Source: Macrosoma leucophasiata (lineage: Eukaryota > Arthropoda > Insecta > Lepidoptera > Hedylidae). Taken from it: a stretch of DNA of 64,000 nucleotides. This document shows positions 56,561 to 64,000 of this stretch, in pieces. Numbering within the stretch: the first letter of the stretch is position 1; the number at the start of each line of letters is the position of its first letter. Under the pieces are notes generated by a model that saw only the letters and a list, made by a program, of their open reading frames with translations, was not told where the DNA came from and did no database searches. The stretch is taken from NCBI GenBank assembly GCA_036365455.1, contig JAWQUS010000003.1, positions 7,770,001 through 7,834,000 of the forward strand. Direction: 5' to 3'. The position numbers and the translations under genes were made by a program.

Positions 56561-56945
56561 TACAAATAAATAAAATTGGAGTGTCTGTTTGTAATATTAA
56601 AATAACAGCTTTTTACTAAATGCATAAGTATGTATACACGGTACATATACCAAAACAACATTTTTTACAATTTTTGTCTGTCTGTCTGTTTGGTGGGGCT
56701 AATCTTGGGAACGGCTGGACCGATTTTAACGGGACTTTCACTGGCAGATAGCTGATGTGAGAAGGAGTAACTTAGACTACTTTTATTACCATACATCCAT
56801 ACATACATACAAACCTACATAAAAATAAGTAGATTGGAGTGTATCCGACTTTGACGGAACTTCCACTGGTAGGTAGCTGATGTAATAAGGAGTAACTTAG
56901 GCTACTTTTATCTCCATACATCCATACATACATACATACCTACAT
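56555..56945. mobile_element. Helitron-like element H2, reversed, with a tandem end
   Basis: AAATAAATAAAATTGGAGTG, GTCTGTCTGTCTG and GACTTTCACTGGCAGATAGC; the GGTAGCTGATGT part recurs about 120 bp later. Confidence 0.45.
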
Positions 56946-57240
56946 ATTCGTAGCCGGATTGTGTGTTCGGTGTTCGGTTACAATACCGAACAATAATATT
57001 AAGCCATGCACTAATATTATCAACTAACAGGTCAAATTCTGGTATGAAGTTGTTTAGGGTAGCCGAGTTGGAATGACTCACGGTACCGGTATCGTTTCTT
57101 CGTGATACCTTATCCTTTGACAACCGGCGGTCGTTTTTCTTTCTGCGCTTTGATGGGCGCGGTGATGGTGTCCTAGTGCTTTCACTACTTGAAACGTCCG
57201 TTGAGCTACTGCGTCGATATTTTTCTGCGTTTATTACCCA
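56945..57240 (-). mobile_element. LTR-retrotransposon gag-like fragment (degraded)
   Basis: On the - strand a Ser/Arg-rich stretch (TPSPRPSKRRKK) leads to an NFIPEFDLLVDNISAWLN segment, resembling the start of a capsid domain in insect LTR retroelements. It is cut off after about 90 codons by unrelated sequence. No protease, polymerase or LTR is present. Confidence 0.35.
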
Positions 57241-57502
57241 TTATAAGATTGAGCACTTGTCACTTCTGATGTTAACGAATACTAGAAATAACAACGAATA
57301 TTAGATTTGGAACTTAATATAATTATTCACTTTGAAACACACTTCATTTTTGAATCACAACGATCACTGAACTTACATTTACATAAGGAACACAAATTAA
57401 CACAATACCAAAATATCACTAATCACGTAATTCCGCAATAAATGGAACGAAATAACGGAACTTATAATTGGTATACACAACTGCAAATAACTAAACCCTA
57501 TA

Positions 57503-58303
57503 ATGACCAAGTGCGGGGCTTGTGGAAAATTTTTATCAGCAAACGAATGCATACGATGTGCTAAATGCAATTCGTCGTTCCATCGTGCTTGCGTCGCTAT
57601 TCCGGCAGGGGCTGTGATGAAAGGCTCCTGGACATGTCCCTCATGTGTGATAAAAATCCCACGGGGGGACAACTCTTCTACTCCTGTGAGGAGTCTTAGC
57701 GCGGTGTATAAAAAGCCCCAGGTCACCGAGGTCAGCCCACAAGTTGTTACCACTCCCACGCAATTGGATTCGCTTAACATATCAGAGGAGCTTAAGATCG
57801 ATGTAGGTCTCGAAATTCGGGCAATGCGTATTGATTTGAATACCATCAGGTCTGAGGTCCATGAACTGCGAGTGGAAGTTCAGGATTTTAAATCGGCGTT
57901 GAACATTTATAGCGAAAGAATGACCAGCATAGAGGACCGAATAACTGCCTTAGAAAATAATTTCACATCGAAAATTACTGCTGGTGCCGACAGGTCAAAT
58001 GACGTAATTACAGACTTGCGTCAAAAACTTAATGAAAGGGACCAAGAACTTCTAAGCAACGATCTTGAACTATCGGGCATCCCTGAGGTTTGCGGCGAAA
58101 GTGTACTGCATATAATCAAAACCATTTCCTCGAAATTAGGAGTGGAGGTCGACGAGAGGGACGTGGTCCACATTGAACGGTTAGGCAATGTACGGCGTAA
58201 CTTGACAGAGTCGAGCGGCGGGCGCGGGAGTATGGGCGGCGCAGGAGGCGAGTCAAGTGCGCAGCGACCGCGGCCGATCGCCGTGCGCTTCACTCGGCAC
58301 TAG
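57503..58303 (+). mobile_element. PHD-finger ORF1 of a non-LTR retrotransposon, truncated
   Basis: A 266-aa ORF begins with a complete C4HC3 PHD-type zinc finger (Cys4, Cys7, Cys19, Cys22, His27, Cys30, Cys45, Cys48). A long predicted coiled coil follows (about 100-190: EIRAMRIDLNTIRSEVHEL), then the ELSGIPEV and VVHIERLG segments of LINE-type ORF1 proteins. It stops after AVRFTRH, just where relatives continue, and no endonuclease or reverse transcriptase follows, so it is a 3'-truncated or recombined copy. Role in the family: RNA-binding nucleoprotein for retrotransposition. PHD-ORF1 proteins are known from CR1-group elements of insects; the clade here is inferred. Confidence 0.65.
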
Positions 58304-58524
58304 CTGATAACGCTCCCACCACGATACCGACTCGATAGCGCCATCTACCATCAATCAACGTGTAACTCTTCATAATGTTTTGCAATTGATTCAGTGGCGC
58401 CCTCTGCCAACAACAGTCATTTTCGTGATGTTGCCAACAAAAATAATAACAAATACGTGAATTACTTCTATTTTATAACCTCACCTTTGTAGGGATTTTA
58501 CCATATCGATAATTTGTATATGTC

Positions 58525-58602
58525 AATCAAGGATATTTTATATCATAAACCTCTTTAGTGTTCATCACTAAAGAGGTTAATTATATAAAATATCCTCTTA
58601 CC
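58525..58602. repeat. Long hairpin
   Basis: AGGATATTTTATAT and ACCTCTTTAGTG are followed, after a TTCAT loop, by their complements (CACTAAAGAGGT, ATATAAAATATCCT). Arm about 32 bp with one small asymmetry. Confidence 0.6.
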
Positions 58603-59035
58603 TTCTTTAATGCATTTATTAAAAGTTTAAGGTTTCATAGCCAAACTGCGCTGTAATAAATATTATAAAAACAATTTAATAACAATAGAAAAATGGCTAA
58701 TAATGATAAAAATAAATCGACTTTATTAAAATGCAGCAAGCACTTCGAACAAAAAGGTCTTTGAATAAAAATATCCACGTTATTTCTTTATTATTTACTA
58801 TCTGTCTCTTTAACTCCTTCTTTGCTGCCTTTTTCTTCTTAGTATGTTCTTAGGTTTTCGCGAGCTGCACTCATTGAAATAAAACTGGTTTTCGGATTTA
58901 TCTCGCGTATATTCTTCTTGTTGATCTTTCCTTGAAAACTGTTATCAGATTTATTTATCATCATAAGAAGTTTTCTGTTATCCTTGCTCACTTATCAGGT
59001 CACTTACTGTTTAATTATTATTAGATACTTATTTT

Positions 59036-59990
59036 TACTATGTTTCTCGTCTGCACGGGATCCAATTTGAACCCTGGACCTTTGTCAGGCTTGCGCGGGG
59101 ACATGAGGGGTCCAACACGCAGAGGTCCTGTCGAGAATTTTGATCTACTTTGTAATGGGTTATATTCGGCGGGACCTCTCTCTGACTGCATCAATAGTTA
59201 ATACGACACAGACAGACCCCGCAGAATATATGGGACTATTGTAATGATAAGTGATTCGCCAAACTTTGGGCTATGTGGGTGAACTGGAGGGACTAGCTGG
59301 CTGGGCCTATGAAGTGAGATCTGGCCCCTGCCTATATTCAACATCTCATATTATCGAATCCTACTTTAGGCAGGTGGTGACTCGCCTCTCCTTGGTGGGC
59401 CCCCAAACAGCTAACCCGATGGTCGACGGGGGGCAACACTATTGAGAGAGCCTGAGGGTGTCGAGAGGTGTGGCTCCGGTTTCACCATCACGAGCGAGTA
59501 ATCTCAAGTTCGGAGCGGGCTTCCCCGCTGTTATGCCCTTTAGACACTTCTACACCCGAGTGTATGGCTCTTGCAGAAATTTAGACAACAGCCTATTATC
59601 CAAATTTCTGCAAATGCCATACCTCTAGCGCCCCACTCAGACCGGCCAATGAAGGCAATGAAGGCTCTGTCCGGCCGTACCTCTGTGTGGCGGACGAGGC
59701 GGAGCCCAGTTCTCTCGGAGGAACTCGAGATGACGGTAGGGGGTGGTGTCGCTACTCACCAACAGCTCGCCGCTGCTCTATCCCCTTTATTATTATTAGA
59801 TATTTATTATAAGATTTTTGTTTATGTTGTACACCCCTACTACTTCCTAAATTTGTTTCTTTACATGTAAGGTTGCCTGGAAGAAATCGCTGTTAGCGAT
59901 AAGGCCGCCTGTTGTACTATAATATTATGTCCTAATTGTGTTCGTAATTGTTATCTATTGTGTACAATAAAGAGAGTATTTGAATTAAAT
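59036..59990 (+). mobile_element. Probable retroelement untranslated region
   Basis: A GC-richer stretch without long ORFs, from GTCTGCACGGGATCC to a LINE-like 3' end GTGTACAATAAAGAGAG. It may be the 3' part of the same element type as the PHD ORF1 at 57.5 kb; not proven. Confidence 0.35.
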
Positions 59991-60106
59991 GTGGTTGTAA
60001 CTCTAAAATATATTCTTGAATAAATTAATTGTATTTTTTTCGAATTCTTCTTTAATTAACCCAATTTTTGAGGTAGTGTACGAACCAGAGCCGAGCTCGC
60101 AACATC
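59986..60106. repeat. Second copy of the 1.46 kb repeat
   Basis: Same orientation as the first copy; it ends where a family J body begins. Confidence 0.55.
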
Positions 60107-60620
60107 TCCTTTGTGTGACACACACACGCACAATAAAAATTTTCAATTACTACGAAACTCACACATCGACTTTAACAAAATATATACACACAATTTCACA
60201 CACACACATTTAAACATCTCGGCGACAGCGGCTTCTCGGAAACAAACTCTGATCAGTCGCTCGACCGATCTGCGTATCGTATAAGGTATACCTATCAGTC
60301 CGCCCGATTGTGTTGTTTGAATCAGTCCGAAACAAGTCTGCCGATATTATCGCATTATTTAGTTTTAAAGAATCAAATAACAGTTTTATTAGATTCTTTT
60401 TGGAAACTTTACGTGTCAGGTTCCTTTTTAAAGCAAAAATACAGAGCAAATGGGCATTTTTAGGACGTCAGTACAGTCGCACAACTAGATTTAGTCTAAT
60501 GAGCAGTCCGGCTGCAACTAGTTTTTATTTACGCATAGGACTATTTGGGCTTGTACTTTGACAGAAGGGAAAGGTCCGGAGTGGCCGGTGACCCGTGTTG
60601 CTCTATGGTTGTGCATAATG
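60107..60620. mobile_element. Family J MITE, interrupted, right TIR intact
   Basis: The body starts GTGTGACACACACACGCACA; the right TIR ends GACCCGTGTTGCTCTATGG. About 300 bp of unrelated sequence (60225-60540) lies in between. Confidence 0.45.
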
Positions 60621-61146
60621 TGAAATCTTCTAACGTGTACTAGCTGACAGTTTATTTTTTGTTATAGTTTCTATGTATTTATTGCAATACACTATTGTGA
60701 TGCATATTCATGGCAGTTGTTATTAGAGACAAAACGATGGGTACTTTTGTTGGCAGGTAACAATGAAACCAAAACGGAAAGTATCGTCTTAAGTCTACAG
60801 AGATATATCGCTAGTGCCCAGCACCTCCAAAGAAAATGTGTCTTATCTAGGCAACACACCATTTCTTCCAAGTCAACGGCATTTCTATAGTAAATTAATT
60901 ATGGTCGGAGGAAAATAAAAATAATTTTGTTTGTAGTTTTATTTATATAAAAATATTCCCTGGTTGATGTGCGTAAAATCAGAAGATAGATTGCATCGAT
61001 CATCGATATCGATATTAAAATCTGAAGTCTTTGCAGTACTATTTTGATCGCACACAAACACATGTCACGCACACTGACGTAATCCGAATTTCGTCTCGTC
61101 CTGACTACTCAATTGCCATCTTTAGTATTTATTATACATCTATGAT
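60621..61146. other. No gene seen
   Basis: Ordinary AT-rich sequence with no recognisable repeat; contains a CATCGATCATCGATATCGAT stretch at 60993-61012. Confidence 0.5.
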
Positions 61147-61410
61147 ACTACCTACTAACTATATGTGCTATTAACTAATAGGTTTGAAGTCGGTGCCAAA
61201 CTTCACGCCTGTAATCCCCGAAGGGGTAGGCAGAGGTAAATGCATTAATTCAAGCATACATGCAAACACCCACGATTCGCCGGTTACGTTTCGTTCAGTG
61301 TATTAATTTGCTCGTATTCATATTTAAGTGATTTAAATATAATTGTTTGTTTAAGGCTTGGCACCGACTTCAAACCCATTAGTAAATAGCACATATAGAT
61401 ATTAGGTAGT
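61147..61410. mobile_element. Fold-back element with 53-bp TIRs and a SINE B fragment as loop
   Basis: The left arm (61147-61200) and right arm (61358-61410) are inverted copies (TTTGAAGTCGGTGCCAA / TTGGCACCGACTTCAAA). The loop begins with 90 bp of SINE B tail (61201-61290). Confidence 0.6.
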
Positions 61411-61496
61411 TTATAATTACAATTAAATGATTATTTTTTACTTTTCAGTTTTGAAGTCGGTTTTTCTTAACGTAGTTATATTTATTTTTATGTAAT

Positions 61497-61757
61497 GGAA
61501 GTGGCAAACAAGCTTGCAGTTCACATTGATGTTAAGTGATGACTGCAGCCTATAGACACCCACATAAAGACCAACGTCAAGATGCAGATGCGTTACCACT
61601 CCTGAGGCCTAAGGTGTCATACAGTGCCGTACCTTGCCACTAGCTGGCCGAAACACGATAGTGCTGAACACTACCATTTAGCGGCAAGTAAATTAGATAA
61701 TGCGGCGGTGCCTGCGCCCGCGAGCTCCGTCACTGGAGCTCTACCACCAGTAAAATT
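61497..61757 (-). mobile_element. Family A retroposon, full length
   Basis: AAGTGGCAAACAAGCTTGCA to GCTCTACCACCAGTAAAA, with a small deletion around GGTGTCATACAGTGCCG. Confidence 0.6.
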
Positions 61758-62337
61758 TTATAAGCAGTACATTTGAGTGAAAATTGGGGCGGCTTTTTTT
61801 TCGGTTCTCAGGTGCGGCATTATTTTAGGTTCATATCCGACCCTGATTATAATATTGGGATTTGTTCATAAGTCGGAACCGAAGAAACCTCGGGGTTGGT
61901 AAATTAGAAGTAGGTAATCTGTGTTGGGCCAGTGTTCGTGTTAAATTGTTCTCATCACGTACGCTGGGGAAAAACCTTCAATCAGGTAACTTCAAGTTAT
62001 CAAAGTTAAATAACTAACATTTTAAGGCTTTGGAACTCTGCCAGTGAATGAGAAAGAATGTCCAACATTTTTTTATTTAGTCTTATCTTGCCGTTTGTAA
62101 AAGAGAATATAGAACATTCTGTTGATACCTATTTTTATTATTAAGTATTTTCGGACCATTATTTAATTCATTTTTGTTTACTTTGACATATTAATCAACG
62201 TATCAGTTGTTATTCGCTATAATTTTAATTTTGTAATGTTTTTTATATCTGGACTTGTGCAATCAATTTTTATTTCTTTTAATTTTTACCAATATATTTT
62301 GTCACTGTTATCATCTTGAAACTATTTTTTTTTGTTC

Positions 62338-62760
62338 TTATGTCATTAACCGTTTAAAATCATAAAAATCTGAATGCTGTATCTCTTTCAATTTTAATTT
62401 TTCTTTATTGACTTTAGAATTGTTAATGAGACAATACATTTGGTTGGGCGTGTATACAGTGTGTCGTTTTTTGGCCCTCTCGATGCAAGAATGCATCATA
62501 TCTCCCTCAGAGTGGCAGTGGTCTTTAAAAAAAAATCTATGATATGTTATATTAATTGAGTACTGTTTGTGTGCAAACAAATACATTGCCAATACAATAA
62601 TTTGATTTCGGTTTAGTCCCATACAAGAGTGAAAAAAAGGAAATTGATAGCTTACTTCTGACTCTTGTTTTATATACCTAATGATAAGGGCAGCTAGAGA
62701 TATCATTAGCACATCTTTTAGGTATCTCATAATGCCACAAAACAACAATATCCTTTTTTT
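62338..62760 (-). pseudogene. Transposon-encoded protein fragment, probably decayed transposase
   Basis: ORF 62748-62338 (136 aa). Its second half resembles a family common in insect genomes, with a pattern of Asp-Asn-Cys, GQN, then a GH-x-x-E-x-D-x-x-H-S segment. Here it reads FFHSCMGLNRNQ, HCHSEGDMMHSCIERAKK and VYTPNQMYCLIN. The Asp-Asn expected before Cys is replaced, so the copy is likely inactive. The upstream half of the protein is not visible in this frame. The function of the family (DDE-type transposase) is recalled, not shown here. Confidence 0.35.
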
Positions 62761-63304
62761 GTAAGCATTTTGTTTAAACTAAAATATTAATTATTTGTAT
62801 ATGGGATATTTTCTTTTATATTAAAAACTGTTTTTACTTACTCAAAAAAAAAAAAATTAAGCTGCGAATACTGCTGTAAAACATCGATACAAATAGACTT
62901 TTAAGAGATGTTTATCAGAATAAAGGCGTAATATAATGCAGCTGCGTTGTTCCACTATTTTAAAGTTTCGGATATTAACGTAAACTTTTATAGTGACTTT
63001 GTTCTACTTCAAATATAGTACAGAATTTCGAACGTATAAAGACGTCTTCCTCAATTACTTAAAAACAAAGAGTTCAATATTTCTGATAAAAATTAAGGTA
63101 ATGTAATCGGGTGTATAGAATCCGAATCTGCAATAAAATTAAAAGTCATGTAACAGATTTTACCACTTTATTCGTTTGGGGGGTCGATGTTTAAAATACC
63201 TACTCTATTTATATGTCGTAATTATATTTATAATATTTCACTTGCGTAGTTCATAACAGATTGCTCAGTGAAAAAGGAACAAATAGTAAAATGGCCTTTT
63301 AAAA

Positions 63305-63435
63305 AATTAAAAAAAAATGGAAATAAAAATGTAGCTTCGGACAGGAATTAAACCTGCGACCTCAGGATAACCAGTCCAGCCAGCCGCTTTAAGCTTAAGG
63401 ATTTCCGTAACTTAGTGAAAAGCGGTTTTCTTTCC
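63305..63435. mobile_element. tRNA-derived SINE fragment
   Basis: GGAATTAAACCTGCGACCTC resembles the head complement at 46.5 kb, with a GGAAATAAAAATG flank. The B box is mutated. Confidence 0.35.
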
Positions 63436-63436
63436 A

Positions 63437-63840
63437 TTTTTAGGGTTCCGTAGTAAACAAAGAACCCTTATAGTTTCGCCATGGTCTGTCTTGTGTCTGT
63501 CTGTCTGTCTGTCCGTCCTCGGTTTAGCGCAAAAAGTTTTGGTACTAGAGACTTGAAATTTGGCACAAGTATACACCTTAATCACGCCGACAAAGTGGTA
63601 GAATAAAAACGTGAAAACAAAAATTATTTCGGGTACCTCCCTACATGTAATGCGCGGATATTTTTCTTATTTTTCGTTTTCTAAATCGTGTGGAATATCG
63701 TTGGATAGGTCTTTCAAAAATGTAACGGGTGTTCTAACATCATTTTTGGATTAAGTTAACTGTTCGTGACTTATTAAGCTTTAAAGTGCTAATTTTCGTA
63801 AGAGTCAAGTTTTTATTTAATTTTTATATTCACTCGCATG
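63437..63840. repeat. Family F repeat, reversed
   Basis: GGGTTCCGTAGTAAACAAAG followed by CTGTCTGTCTGTCTGTCCGT and GAGACTTGAAATTTGGCACA. Confidence 0.5.
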
Positions 63841-64000
63841 TGATGTGAATGTGAATGTGCATGTGTGTGTTTTATACTCACTCGCATCGCCTGTTATATA
63901 AAAATATAGGCCCGTGGGTATTATATGTTCCTTATGTATTTATGTAACTAAGTATTAGTTTATTAAATGCTTATATTTTTTTAGGAATTCACCTGATCCA

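Larger units (their letters stand above)
61758..64000. other. AT-rich end of the window
   Basis: Apart from the decayed transposase-like ORF, the SINE scrap at 63.3 kb and the family F repeat at 63.44 kb, nothing is recognised. Confidence 0.45.

Noticed and set aside
57397..57846. 149-aa ORF on the - strand
   Set aside because: Antisense to the PHD-finger ORF1, whose zinc-ligand pattern shows the + strand is coding.

Overview
The window is eukaryotic nuclear DNA from an insect, almost certainly a moth or butterfly (Lepidoptera). It is AT-rich and dense in short retroposons and non-LTR retrotransposon fragments of lepidopteran style. Its genes are split into small exons with GT-AG introns. 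Two genes are acyl-CoA desaturases of the insect membrane type and two are S1 (trypsin-fold) protease genes. There is no bacterial, viral or CRISPR structure. The species cannot be named from sequence alone.

The gene core is 33.3-52.6 kb and is laid out as an inverted pair. On the + strand a desaturase (33357-35604) is followed by an S1 protease homologue (about 38.3-42.06 kb). On the - strand a desaturase (52571-48246) is followed by an S1 protease (47312-42271). The two protease tails face each other at about 42.1-42.2 kb with roughly 100 bp between their poly(A) signals. The desaturases share both coding intron positions, the phases, a 337-nt middle exon and a splice acceptor 9-10 nt before the ATG. 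The proteases share intron phases wherever they can be compared. This is best read as an old inverted duplication of a two-gene unit. The - strand protease keeps a signal peptide, a zymogen cleavage site and His/Asp/Ser. The + strand copy has lost the catalytic serine and Asp194, so it should be a non-catalytic homologue. Both lack the usual C191-C220 disulfide and both end in a hydrophobic tail.

The flanks (1-33 kb and 53-64 kb) hold almost only repeats. Families named below: A, an abundant short retroposon of about 280 bp starting with a GAGCTC-rich hairpin and ending in TTTGCCAC plus A-run; B, a tRNA-derived SINE of about 310 bp; D, a second tRNA-derived SINE; C, a MITE with long terminal inverted repeats (TIRs); H, Helitron-like nonautonomous elements; J, a MITE with GC-rich TIRs; L, a LINE seen as reverse-transcriptase C-terminal pieces; an RTE-like LINE; ORF1-type fragments; and other small inverted repeats. 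Several are nested with readable target-site duplications. Outside the core there is a CpG-rich stretch at 3.3-4.3 kb with a consensus splice donor, and a possible terminal coding exon near 7.9-8.07 kb. I could not attach either to a known gene.
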